A stretch of 64,000 bases of DNA from positions 23,488,501-23,552,500 of the forward strand of contig CM076154.1 in the NCBI GenBank assembly GCA_038025085.1, written 5' to 3'. The stretch's first letter is position 1. Each line of letters begins with the position of its first letter. The notes beneath the pieces were generated by a model, which saw only the letters and a list, made by a program, of their open reading frames with translations, was not told where the DNA came from and made no database searches. A program made the translations under genes and the position numbers. Source of the stretch: Tetragonia tetragonoides. Lineage: Eukaryota > Streptophyta > Magnoliopsida > Caryophyllales > Aizoaceae. This document shows, one piece after another, positions 36,301 through 48,404 of the stretch.

Positions 36301-39300
36301 TCATTTGAGTGAGAAACTACACCAAAGATGTTTACAAGTACAAATAAGCTTTAACTCCACCTTTTGAATCCATTTACGCGTTTTAACAGCTCTTACATCT
36401 AGGGTGAAAGAGATTGAGTTCTTTTGTGTTGTATATTAAGAGAAAGCACCCAAATGCTTTGTTTGGATTCATTTGAGTGAGAAACTACACCAAGGATGTT
36501 TACAAGTACAAACAAGCTTTAACTCCACCTTTTGAATGCATTTACGCTTTGTTTGCATTCATTTGAGTGAGAAACTACACCAAAGATGTTTACAAGTACA
36601 AACAAGCTTTAACATCACCTTTTGAATGCATTTACGCGTTTTAACAGCTCTTACATCTAGGGTGAAAGAGATTGAGGTCTTTTGTGTTGTATATTAAGAG
36701 AAAGCACCCAAATGCTTTGTTTGCATTCATTTGAGTGAGAAACTACACCAAGGATGTTTACAAGTACAAAAAAGCTTTAACTCCACCTTTTGAATGCATT
36801 TACGAGTTTTTTAACAGCTCTTGCATCTAGGGTGAAAGAGATTGAGTTCTTTTGTGTTGTAGATTAATAGAAAGCACCCAAATGCTTTGTTTGCATTCAT
36901 TTCAGTGAGAAACTACACCAAGGATGTTTACAAGTACAAATAAGCTTTAACTCCACCTTTTGAATGCATTTACGCTTTGTTTGCATTCATTTGAGTGAGA
37001 AACTACACCAAAGATGTTTACAAGTACAAACAAGCTTTAACTCCACCTTTTGAATCCATTTACGCGTTTTAACAGCTCTTTCATCTAGAGTGAAAGAGAT
37101 TTGAGTTATTTTGTGTTGTATATTAAGAGAAAGCACCCAAATGCTTTGTTTGCATTCATTTGAGTGAGAAACTACACCAAGGATGTTTACAAGTACAAAC
37201 AAGCTTTAACTCCACCTTTTGAATGCATTTACGCGTTTTAACAGCTCTTACATCTAGGCTGAACGAGATTGAGTTCTTTTGTGTTGTATATTGATAGAAA
37301 GCACCCAAATACTTTGTTTGCATTCGTTTCAGTGAGAAACTATACCAAGGATATTTACAAGTACAAATAAGCCTCAAGTCCACCTTTTGAATGCATTTAC
37401 TCATTTTAACAGCTCTTACCACTAGGGTGAAAGAGATTGAGTTCTTTTGTATTGTATATTAAGAGAAAGCACCCAAATGCTTTGTTTGCATTCATTTGAG
37501 AGAAAAACTACACAAGGATGTTTAATAGCACAAACAAGCTTTAACTCCACCTTTTGAATGCATTTACGCATTTTAACAGCTCTTACAACTAGGGTGAAAG
37601 AGATTAAGTTCTTTTGTGTTGTATCTTAAGAGAAATCACCCAAATGGTTTGTTTGCATTCATTTGAGTGAGAAACTACACCAAGGATGTTTACAAGTGCA
37701 AACAAGTTTCAACTCAAGCTTTTGAATGCATTTACGCGGTTTAACAGCTCTTACGACTAGGCGAAAACAGATTGAGTTCTTTTGTGTTGTATATTAAGAA
37801 AAAGCTCGCAAATTCTTTGTTTACATTCATTTGAGTGTGAAACTACCCCAAGGATGTTTACAACTACAACAAGCTTGAACTCAAGCTTTTGAATGCATTT
37901 AAGCGTTTTAAAAGCTCATACGACAAGGGTGAAAGAGATTGAGTTCTTTTGTGTTGTATATTAAGAGAACGCACCCAAATGTTTTCTTTGCATGCATTTT
38001 GAGTGAGAAACTACACCAAAGATGGTTACAAGTACAAACAAGCTTAAACTCAAGCTGTTGAATGCATTTACGCGTTTTAAAAGCTCATCTGACTAGGGTG
38101 AAAAAGACTGAGTTCTTTTGTGTTGTATATTAGGAGAAAGCAACCAAATGCTTTGTTTGCATTCATTTGAGTGAGAAACTTAACCAAGGATGTTTACAAG
38201 TACAAACATGCTTCAACTCAAGCTTTTGAATGCATATACGCGTTTTAAAACCTCATACGACTAGGGTGAAAGAGATTGAGTTCTTTTGTGTTGTATTTTC
38301 GGAGAAAGCACCCAAAAGCTTTGTTTGCATTCATTGGAGTGAGAAACTACACCAAGGATATTTACAAGTACAACCAAGCTTCAAATCAAGCTTTTGAATG
38401 TATTTACGCGTTTTAAAAGCTCTTATGACTAGGGTGAAAGAGATTGAGTTCTTTTGTGTTGTATATTAAGAGAAAGCACCCAAATGCTTTGTTTGCATTC
38501 ACTTGAGTGAGAAACTACACCAAGGATGTTTACAAGTACAAATAAGCTTTAACTCCACCTTTTGAATGCATTTACGCTTTGTTTGCATTCATTTGAGTGA
38601 GAAACTACACCAAAGATGTTTACAAGTACAAATAAGCTTTAACTCCACCTTTTGAATCCATTTACGCGTTTTAACAGATCTTACATCTAGGGTGAAAGAG
38701 ATTGAGTTCTTTTGTGTTGTATATTAAGAGAAAGCACCCAAATGCTTTGTTTGGATTCATTTGAGTGAGAAACTACACCAAGGATGTTTACAAGTACAAA
38801 CAAGCTTTAACTCCACCTTTTGAATGCATTTACGCTTTGTTTGCATTCATTTGAGTGAGAAACTACACCAAAGATGTTTACAAGTACAAACAAGCTTTAA
38901 CTTCACCTTTTGAATGCATTTACGCGTTTTAACAGCTCTTACATCTAGGGTGAAAGAGATTGAGGTCTTTTGTGTTGTATATTAAGAGAAAGCACCCAAA
39001 TGCTTTGTTTGCATTCATTTGAGTGAAAAACTACACCAAGGATGTTTACAAGTACAAACAAGCTTTAACTCCACCTTTTGAATGCATTTACGAGTTTTTT
39101 AACAGCTCTTGCATCTAGGGTGAAAGAGATTGAGTTGTTTTGTGTTGTAGATTAATAGAAAGCACCCAAATGCTTTGTTTGCATTCATTTCAGTGAGAAA
39201 CTACACCAAGGATGTTTACAAGTACAAATAAGCTTTAACTCCACCTTTTGAATCCATTTACGCGTTTTAACAGCTCTTTCATCTAGAGTGAAAGAGATTT

Positions 39301-40335
39301 GAGTTATTTTGTGTTGTATATTAAGAGAAAGCACCCAAATGCTTTGTTTGCATTCATTTGAGTGAGAAACTACACCAAAGATGTTTACAAGTACAAACAA
39401 GCTTTAACTCCACCTTTTGAATCCATTTACGCGTTTTAACAGCTCTTTCATCTAGAGTGAAAGAGATTTGAGTTATTTTGTGTTGTATATTAAGAGAAAG
39501 CACCCAAATGCTTTGTTTGCATTCATTTGAGTGAGAAACTACACCAAGGATGTTTACAAGTACAAACAAGCTTTAACTCCACCTTTTGAATGCATTTACG
39601 CGTTTTAACAGCTCTTACATCTAGGGTGAAAGAGATTGAGTTCTTTTGTGTTGTATATTAATAGAAAGCACCCAAATGTTTTGTTTGCATTCATTTCAGT
39701 GAGAAACTATACCAAGGATGTTTACAAGTACAAACAAGCCTCAAGTCCACCTTTTGAATGCATTTACTCATTTTAACAGCTCTTCCAACTAGGGTGAAAG
39801 AGATTGAGTTCTTTTATATTGTATATTAAGAGAAAGCACCCAAATGCCTTGTTTGCATTCATTTGAGAGAAAAACTACACAAGGATGTTTAATAGCACAA
39901 ACAAGCTTTAACTCCACCTTTTGAATGCATTTACGCATTTTAACAGCTCTTACAACTAGGGTGAAAGAGATTGAGTTCTTTTGTGTTGTATCTTAAGAGA
40001 AATCATCCAAATGGTTTGTTTGCATTCATTTGAGTGAGAAACTACGCCAAGGATGTTTACAAGTGCAAACAAGTTTCAACTCAAGCTTTTGAATGCATTT
40101 ACGCGTTTTAACAGCTCTTACGACTAGGCGAAAACAGATTGAGTTCTTTTGTGTTGTATATTAAGAAAAAGCTCGCAAATGCTTTGTTTACATTCATTTG
40201 AGTGTGAAACTACCCCAAGGATGTTTACAACTACAAACAAGCTTGAACTCATGCTTTTGAATGCATTTAAGCGTTTTAAAAGCTCATACGACAAGGGTGA
40301 AAGAGATTGAGTTCTTTTGTGTTGTATATTATGAG
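33303..40335 (-). repeat. Three tandem 2.29-2.38-kb higher-order repeat copies
   Basis: The same marker at 33303, 35681, 37968 and 40336 gives 2,378, 2,287 and 2,368 bp. A second marker, TTTACGAGTTTTTTAACAGC, lies at 34511, 36799 and 39087, exactly 2,288 bp apart. Half-monomer joins number four, three and two in the three intervals. With 12, 12 and 13 full monomers the sums are 2,376, 2,286 and 2,364. The extra full monomer in the third is the near-identical 169-bp tandem pair around 39200-39570. Confidence 0.9.
33896..34085 (-). repeat. Consecutive 90-bp half monomers
   Basis: Two adjacent truncated units (joins at about 33904 and 33995, 91 bp apart), each lacking the 78 bp from the ACGCGT word to CACCCAAAT. 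The deletion ends share GC (TTTACGC against AAATGC). Further half units join at about 34253, 34682, 36283, 36541, 36970, 38572, 38830, 40938 and 41030. Outside this block I saw them at about 12006, 25198, 25456, 46441, 47655, 49400 and 51960. Confidence 0.88.
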
Positions 40336-42520
40336 AACGCACCCAAATGTTTTCTTTGCATGCATTTGAGTGAGAAACTACACCAAAGATGTTTACAAGT
40401 ACAAACAAGCTTAAACTCAAGCTGTTGAATGCATTTACGCGTTTTAAAAGCTCATCTGACTAGGGTGAAAAAGACTGAGTTCTTTTGTGTTGTATATTAG
40501 GAGAAAGCACCCAAATGCTTTGTTTGCATTCATTTGAGTGAGAAACTTAACCAAGGATGTTTACAAGTACAAACATGCTTCAACTCAAGCTTTTGAATGC
40601 ATATACGCGTTTTAAAACCTCATACGACTAGGGTGAAAGAGATTGAGTTCTTTTGTGTTGTATTTTCGGAGAAAGCACCCAAAAGCTTTGTTTGCATTCA
40701 TTGGAGTGAGAAACTACACCAAGGATGTTTACAAGTACAACCAAGCTTCAACTCAAGCTTTTGAATGTATTTACGCGTTTTAAAAGCTCTTATGACTAGG
40801 GTGAAAGAGATTGAGTTCTTTTGTGTTGTATATTAAGAGAAAGCACCCAAATGCTTTGTTTGCATTCATTTAGGTGAGAAACTACACCGAGGATGTTTAC
40901 AAGTACAAACAAGCTTTAACTCCACCTTTTGAATGCATTTACGCTTTGTTTGCATTCATTTGAGTGAGAAACTACACCAAAGATGTTCACAAGTACAAAT
41001 AAGCTTTAACTCCACCTTTTGAATGCCTTTACGCTTTGTTTGCATTCATTTGAGTGAGAAACTACGCCAAAGATGTTTACAAGTACAAAGAAGCTTTAAC
41101 TCCACCTTTTGAATCCACTTACGCGTTTTAACAGCTCTTACATCTAGGGTGAAAGAGATTGAGTTCTTTTGTGTTGTATATTAAGAGAAAGCACCCAAAT
41201 GCTTTGTTTGCATTCATTTGAGTGAGAAACTACACCAAGGATGTTTACAAGTACAAACAAGCCTTAACTCCACCTTTTGAATGCATTTACGCGTTTTAAC
41301 AGCTCTTACATCTAGGGTGAAAGAGATTGAGTTCTTTTGTATTGTATATTAAGAGAAAGCACCCAAATGCTTTGTTTGCATTCATTTCAGAGAAAAACTA
41401 CACAAGGATGTTTAATAGCAGAAACAAGCTTTAACTCCGCCTTTTGAATGCATTTACGCATTTTAACAGCGCTTACAACTAGGGTGAAAGAGATTGAGTT
41501 CTTTTGTGTTGTATATTAAGAGAAAGCACCCAAATGCTTTGTTTGCATTCATTTGAGTGAGAAACTTAACCAAGGATGTTTACAAGTATCAACAAGCTTC
41601 AACTCAAGCTTTTGAATGCATATACGCGTTTTAAAACCTCATACGACTAGGGTGAAAGAGATTGAGTTCTTTTGTGTTGTATTTTCAGAGAAAGCACAAA
41701 AAAGCTTTGTTTGCATTCATTGGAGTGAGAAACTACACCAAGGATGTTTACAAGTACAAACAACCTTCAACTAAAAATTTTGAATGTATTTACGCATTTT
41801 AACAGCACTTTTAACTAGGGTGAAAGAGATTGAGTTCTTTTGTGTTGTATATTAAGAGAAATCATACGACTAGGGTGAAAAAGATTGAGTTCTTTTGTGT
41901 TGTATTTTAAGAGAAAGCAACCAAAAGCTTTGATTGCATTCATTTCAGTGAGAAACTACACCAAGAATGTTTACAACTACAAACAACCTTGAACACAAGC
42001 TTTTGAATGCATTTAAGCGTTTTAAAAGCTCATACGACAAGGGTGAAAGAGATTGAGTTCTATTGTGTTGTATATTAAGAGAACGCACGCAAATGTTTTC
42101 TTTGAATTAATTTGAGTGAGAAACTACACCAAAGATGTTTACCAGTACAAACAAGCTTCAACTCAACCTCTTGAATATATATACGCGTTTTAAAAGCTCA
42201 TTTGACTAGGGTGAAAGAGATTGAGGTCTTTTGTGTTGTATATTAAGAGAAAGCAACCAAAAGCTTTGTTTGCATTCATTTCAGTGAGAAACTACACCAA
42301 GAATGTTTACAAGTACAAACAAGCTTCAACTCAAGCTTTTGAATGCATTTACGCGTTTTAACAGCTCTTACGACTAGGCGAAAAGAGATTGAGTTCTTTT
42401 GAGTTGTATATTAAGAAAAAGCTCGCAAATGCTTTATTTACATTCATTTGAGTGTGAAACTACCCCAAGCATGTTTACAACTACAAACAAGCTTCAACAC
42501 AAATCTTTGAATGTATTCAC

Positions 42521-43061
42521 AATCAAATGAATGCAAATAAAGCATTTGGGTGCTTTCTCTTTATATACAACAGAAAAGAACTCAATCTTTTTCACCCTAG
42601 TCATATGAGCTTTTAAAACGCGTAAATGCATTCAAAAGCTTGAGTTAAAGCTTGTTTGTACTTGTAAATATCCTTGGTGTAGTTTCTCACTCAAATGAAT
42701 GCAAACAAAGCATTTGGGTGCTTTCTCTTAAAATACAACACAAAAGAACTCAATCTCTTTCACCCTAGATGTAAGAGCTGTTAAAACGCGTAAATGCATT
42801 CAAAAGGTGGAGTTAAAGCTTGTTTGTACTTGTAAACATCCTTGGTGTAGTTTCTCACTCAAATGAATGCAATCAAAGCATTTGGGTGCTTTCTCTTAAT
42901 ATACAACACAAAAGACCTCAATCTCTTTCACCCTAATCGTTAGAGCTGTTAAAACGCGTAAATACATCCAAAAGCATGAGTTGAAGCTTGTTTGTACATG
43001 TAAACATCCTTGGTTATGTTTCTCACTCAAATGAATGCAAACAAAGCTTTTGGTTGCTTTG
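42521..43061 (+). repeat. Satellite block, '+' orientation
   Basis: About three monomers. It is entered through TTGAATGTATTCACAATC (shared junction) and left through TTTTGGTTGCTTTGTATGC. Confidence 0.92.
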
Positions 43062-44532
43062 TATGCATTCATTTGAGTGAGAAACTACACCAAGGATGTT
43101 TACAAGTACAAACAAGCTTGAACTCAATCTTCTGAATGCATTTACGCGTTTTAAAAGCTCATATGACTAGGGTGAAAAATATTGAGTTCTTTTGTGTTGT
43201 ATTTTAAGAGAAAGCAACCAAAAGCTTTGTTTGCATTCATTTAAGTGAGAAACTACACCAAGAATGTTTACAAGTACAAACAAGCTTCAACTCAAGCTTT
43301 TGAATGCATTTACGCGTTTTAAAAGCTCATATGACTAGGGTGAAAGAGAATGGGGTCTTTTGTGTTGTATATTAAGAGAAAGCACCCAAATGCTTTGTTT
43401 GCATTCATTTGAGTGAGAAACTACACCAAGGATGTTTACAAGTACAAACAAGCTTTAACTCCACCTTTTGAATGCTTTTACTCGTTTTAACAGCTCTTAC
43501 GACTAGGGTGATAGAGATTGAGTTCTTTTGTGTTGTATATTAAGAGAAAGCACCCAAATGCTTTGTTTGCATTCATTTGAGTGAGAAACTACACCAAGAA
43601 TGTTTACAAGTACAAACAAGCTTCAACTCAAGCTTTTGAATGCATTTACGCATTTTAAAAGCTCATATGACTAGGGTGAAAATGATTGAGTTCTTTTGTG
43701 TTGTATTTTAAGAGAAAGCAACCAAAAGCTTTGTTTGCATTCATTTCTGTGAGAAACTACACCAAGAATGTTTACAAGTACAAACAAGCTTCAACTTAAG
43801 ATTTTGAATGGATTTACGCATTTTAAAAGCTCATACGAGTAGGGTGAATGAGATTTGAGTTCTTTTGTGTTGTATATTAAAAGAAAGCATCCAAATACTT
43901 TGTTTGGATTCATTTGAGTGTGAAACTACACCTGGGATGTTTACAAGTACAAACAAGCTTCAACTCAAAATTTTGAAAGAGAATGAGTTCTTTTGTGTTG
44001 TATATTAAGAGAAATCACACAAATGCTTTGTTTGCATTCATTTGAGTGAGAAACTACACCAAGGATGTTTACAATTACAAACAAGCTTCAACCCAAGCTA
44101 CACGTAAATGCTTTGTTTGCATTCATTTGAGTGAGAAACTAAACCAAGGATGTATACAAGTACAAACAAGCTTGAACTCCACCTTTTGAATGCATATACG
44201 CGTTTTAACAGCTCTTCCGATTAGGGTGAAAGAGATTGAGGCCTTTTATGTTGTATATAAAGAGAAAGCACCCAAAAGCTTTGTTTGCATTCATTGGAGT
44301 GAGAAACTACACCAAGGATGTTTACAAGTACAAACAAGCTTTAACTCCACCTTTTGAATGCATTTACGCGTTTTAAAACCTCATACGACTAGGGTGAAAG
44401 AGATTGGGTTCTTTTGTGTTGTATTTTCAGAGAAAGCACCCAAAAGCTTTGTTTGCATTCATTGGAGTGAGAAACTACACCAAGGATGTTTACAAGTACA
44501 AACAAGCTTCAACTCAAAATTTTGAATGTACT
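43062..44532 (-). repeat. Satellite block, '-' orientation
   Basis: Nearly nine monomers. A partial palindromic-module fragment (AAGCTACACGTAAATGC, about 44096-44112) sits in it without an orientation switch. It ends at TTTTGAATGTACTCACAATC. Confidence 0.92.
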
Positions 44533-44736
44533 CACAATCAAATGAATGCAAATAAAGCATTTGGGTGCTTTTTCTTAATATACAACACAAAAGACCTCAA
44601 TCTCTTTCACCCTAGTCGTCTGAGGTTTTAAAACACGTAAGTGCTTTCAAAAGCTTGGTTGAAGCTTGTTTGTACCTGTAAACATACTTGGTTAAGTTTT
44701 TCACTCAAATGAATGCAAACAAAGCTTTTGGTTCTT
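44533..44736 (+). repeat. One-monomer '+' insert
   Basis: About 200 bp between two '-' blocks. The left edge is the recurrent CTCACAATC junction and the right edge is GCTTTTGGTTCTTTTGGATG. Confidence 0.9.
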
Positions 44737-46108
44737 TTGGATGCATTCATTTGAGTGTGAAACTACACCAAGGATGTGTACAAGTACAAACAAGCTTCAA
44801 CTCAAGCTTTTGAATGCATTTACGCGTTTTAAAACCTCATTCGACTAGGGTGAAAGAGATTGAGTTCTTCTGTGTTGTATATTAAGAGAAATCACCCAAA
44901 TAGTTTGTTTGCATTCATTTGAGTGAGAAACTACACCAAGGATGTTTACAAGTACAAACAAGTTTCAACTCAAGCTTTTGAATGCATTTACGCGTTTTAA
45001 CAGCTCTTACGACTAGGCGAAAAGAGATTGAATTCTTTTGTGTTGTATATTAAAAAAAAGCTCGCAAATGCTTTGTTTACATTCATTTGAGTGTGAAACT
45101 ATCCCAAGGATGTTTACAACTACAAACAAGCTTGAACTCAAGCTTTTGAATGCATTTAAGCGTTTAAAAAGCTCATACGACAAGGGTGAAAGAGATTGAG
45201 TTCTTTTGTGTTGTATATTAAGAGAACGCACCCAAATGTTTTCTTTGCATTCATTTGAGTGAGAAACTACACCAAAGATGTTTACAAGTACAAACAAGCT
45301 TCAACTCAAGCTTTTGAATGTATTTACGCGTTTTAAAAGCTCATATGACTAGGGTGAAAAAGATTGAGTTCTTTTGTGTTGTATATTAAGACAAAGCAAC
45401 CAATAGCTTTTTTTGCATTCATTTCAGTGAGAAACTACACCAAGAATGTTTACAAGTACAAACAAGCTTCAACTCAAGCTTTTGAATGCATTTACGCGTT
45501 TTAAAAGCTCATACGAGTAAGAAACTACACCAAGGATGTTGACAAGTACAAACAACCTTTAACTCCACCTTTTGAATGCATTTACGCTTTTCAAAAGCTC
45601 ATATGACTAGGGTTTGGGTGCATTTACGCGTTTTAAAACCTCTAGTGAGAACCCAAATGAATGCATTTACGCGTTTTAACAGCTGTTACATCTATGGTGA
45701 AAGAGATTGATTTCTTTTGTGTTGTATATTAAGAGAAAGCACCCAAATGCTTTGTTTGCATTCATTTGAGTGAGAAACTACACCAAGGATGTTTACAAGT
45801 ACAAACAAGCTTTAACTCCACCTTTTGAATGCATTTACGCGTTTTAACAGCTCTTACGACTATGGTGAAAGAGATTGAGTTCTTTTGTGTTGTATATTAA
45901 GAGAAAGCACCCAAATACTTTGTTTGCATTCATTTGAGTGAGAAACTACACCAAGGATGTTTACAAGTACATACAAGCTTCAACTCCACCTTTTGAATGC
46001 ATTAACGCGTTTTAACAGCTCTTATGACTAGGCGAAAAGAGATTGAGTTCTTTTGTGTTGTATATTAAGAAAAAGCTCGCAAATGCTTTGTTTGCATTCA
46101 TTTGATTG
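44737..46108 (-). repeat. Satellite block, '-' orientation, with internal scrambling
   Basis: About eight monomers, including an isolated copy of the GAACGCACCC marker at about 45225 and the GCTCGCAAATG unit. Near 45515-45665 pieces are joined out of order (CATACGAGTAAGAAAC, then GACTAGGGTTTGGGTGC, then CCTCTAGTGAGAACCC). Confidence 0.9.
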
Positions 46109-46365
46109 TTTGTACTTGTAAACTCAAAAGCTGAATGCAAACAAAATTAAGAAACTGTTTAAAACGCGTATATGCATTCAAAAGCTTAAGTTGAAGCTTG
46201 TTGGTACTTGTAAACATTCTTGGTGTAGTTTCTCACTCCAATGAATGCAAACAAAGCTTTTGGGTGCTTTCATTTTGATGCATTCAAAACTTGATAAACT
46301 ACACCTTTGTAGAACTTTGTTTTCATTCTTTTGAGTTAGAAACTACAACTGGATGAAAGTAGTTT
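46109..46365. repeat. Scrambled mosaic around a '+' monomer
   Basis: The left part (GTAAACTCAAAAGCTGAATG, AAAATTAAGAAACTG) is made of short pieces. 46150-46275 is a recognisable '+' monomer. 46276-46365 is strongly diverged (TTGATAAACTACACCTTTG, ACAACTGGATGAAAGTAG). Confidence 0.75.
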
Positions 46366-47173
46366 GAATTCATTTGAGTGAGAAACTACACCAAGCATGT
46401 TTACAAGTACAATCAAGCTTTAACTCCACGTTTGAATGCATTTACGCTTTATTTGCATTCATTTGAGTGAGAAACTACACCAAAGATGTTTACAAGTACA
46501 AGCAAGCTTTAACTCCACCTTTTGAATGCATTTACGCGTTTTAACAGCTCTTACATCTAGGGTGAAAAAGATTGAGTTCTTTTGTGTTGTATTTTAAGAG
46601 AAAGCACCCAAAAGCTTTGTTTGCATTCATTGGAGTGAGAAACTACACCAAGAATGTTTACAAGTACAAACAAGCTTCAACTCAAGCTTTTGAATGCATT
46701 TACGCATTTTAAATGCTCATATGACTAGGGTGAAAGAGATTGAGGTCTTTTGTGTTGTATATTAAGAGAAAGCACCCAGATGTTTTGTTTGCATTTATTT
46801 GAATGAGAAACTACAGTTTGGGTGTTTTTAAAAGCTCATATGACTAGTTTTACCCTTTTGTAGAGCCGTAAATTTGGGCGCTTTTAAAAGCTCATATGAC
46901 TAGGGTGAAAGAGATTTAGTTCTTTTGTGTTGTATATTAAGAGAAAGCACCCAGATGTTTTGTTTGCATTTATTTGAATGAGAAAATACACCAATGATGT
47001 TTACAAGTACAAACAAGCTTTAACTCCACCTTTTGAATGCATTTACTCGTTTTAAAAGCTCATATGACTAGGGTGAAAAAGATTGAGTTCTTTTGTGTTG
47101 TATTTTAAGAGATAGCATTCAAATGCTTTGTTTGCATTCATTTGAGTGAGAAACTTAACCAAGGATGTTTACA
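46366..47173 (-). repeat. Satellite block, '-' orientation, with a mosaic at about 46812-46895
   Basis: Includes a half monomer (about 46441). In the mosaic, AAAGCTCATATGACTAG occurs three times within about 100 bp, separated by CAGTTTGGGTGTTTTT and TTTTACCCTTTTGTAGAG. These look like short reiterated copies of one monomer part. Confidence 0.85.
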
Positions 47174-47290
47174 AGTACAAACAAATGCTTTTGAAAGCTT
47201 GAGTTTCTCACTCAAATGAATGCAAACAAAGCATTTACATCCTTGGTTGTACTAGTAAACATCAAGCTTTCAAAAGCATTTGTTTGTACT
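47174..47290. repeat. Perfect 29-bp inverted repeat, 59-bp loop
   Basis: The arms at 47174-47202 and 47262-47290 are exact reverse complements around GCTTTTGAAAGCTT. The loop holds a '+' fragment (TTTCTCACTCAAATGAATGC) and ATCCTTGGTTGTACTAG. It lies exactly at a '-' to '+' switch and could form a cruciform or hairpin. Confidence 0.85.
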
Positions 47291-47528
47291 AGTAAACATC
47301 CTTGGTTAAGTTTCTCACTCAAATGAATGCAAACAAAGCATTTGGGTGCTTTCTCTTAATATACAAATCAAAAGAACTCAATCTTTTTCATCCGAGTCAT
47401 ATGAGCTTTTAAAATGCGTAAATGCATTCAAAAGGTGGAGTTAAAGCTTGTTTGTACTTGTAAACATCCTTGGTGTAGTTTCTCACTCAAATGAATGCAA
47501 ACAAAGAATTTGGGCGCTTTCGCTTAAT
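47291..47528 (+). repeat. Satellite block, '+' orientation
   Basis: About one and a half monomers between the inverted repeat and the TTAATTTCTTTTGAATGC switch. Confidence 0.9.
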
Positions 47529-48404
47529 TTCTTTTGAATGCAATTACGCGTTTTAAAAGAGCTAGCTTTGTTTGCATTCATTTGAGGGAGAAACTACACC
47601 ATGGATGTTTTCAAGTACAAACAAGCTTTAACTCCACCTTTTGAATGCATTTACGCTTTGTTTGCATTCATTTGAGTGAGAAACTACACCAAAGATGTTT
47701 ACAAGTACAAGCAAGCTTTAACTCCACCTTTTGAATGCATTTACGCGTTTTAACAGCTCTTACATCTAGGGTGAAAAAGATTGAGTTCTTTTGTGTTGTA
47801 TTTTAAGAGAAGCACCCAAAAGCTTTGTTTGCATTCATTGGAGTGAGAAACTACACCAAGAATGTTTACAAGTACAAACAAGCTTCAACTCAAGCTTTTG
47901 AATGCATTTACGCGTTTTAAATGCTCATATGACTAGGGTGAAAGAGATTGAGGTCTTTTGTGTTGTATATTAAGAGAAAGCACCCAAATGCTTTGTTTGC
48001 ATTCGTTTGAGTGAGAAACTACTCCAAGGATGTTTACAAGTACAAACAAGCTTTAACTCCAGCTTTTGAATGCATTTACGCGTTTTAACAGCTCTTACGA
48101 TTAGGGTGAAAGAGATTGAGGTCTTTTGTGTTGTATATTAAGAGAAATCACCCAAATGCTGTGTTTGAATTCATTTGAGTGAGAAACTACACCAAGGATG
48201 ATTACAAGTACAAACAAGCTTTAACTCCACCTTTTGAATGCATTTAAGCGTTTTAACAGCTCTTACGATTAGGGTGAAAGAGATTGAGGTCTTTTGTGTT
48301 GTATATTAAGAGAAAGCACCCAAATGCTTTGTTTGCATTCATTTGAGGGAGAAACTACACCAAGAATGTTTACAAGTACAAACAAGCTTCAACCAAATGT
48401 GATT
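47529..48404 (-). repeat. Satellite block, '-' orientation
   Basis: Opens with the truncated unit ending in AAAAGAGCTAGCTTTG (GCTAG at 47561) and a half monomer. The same opening occurs at 49316 and 51869, so 47.5-52 kb holds a degenerate higher-order repeat with offsets of 1,755 and 2,553 bp. Confidence 0.9.

Larger units (their letters stand above)
28996..42520 (-). repeat. Longest uniform block: 13.5 kb of '-' satellite
   Basis: About 80 monomer equivalents with no orientation switch, the most homogeneous part of the window. Marker monomers follow a fixed order in each higher-order copy: CAAGCCTCAAGTCCACC; a shortened ATGTTTAATAGCACAAAC unit; AAATGGTTTG with AAGTGCAAAC; AAAAAGCTCGCAAATG with CTACCCCAAGG; GAACGCACCC with CAAGCTGTTG; AACTTAACCAAGG with ATATACGCG; and TTTTCGGAGAAAGC with CATTGGAGTG. 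After about 41.4 kb the order decays. Confidence 0.93.

Noticed and set aside
46276..46365. A separate mobile element insertion
   Set aside because: No terminal structure or target duplication; words such as GAAACTACA show it is diverged satellite.
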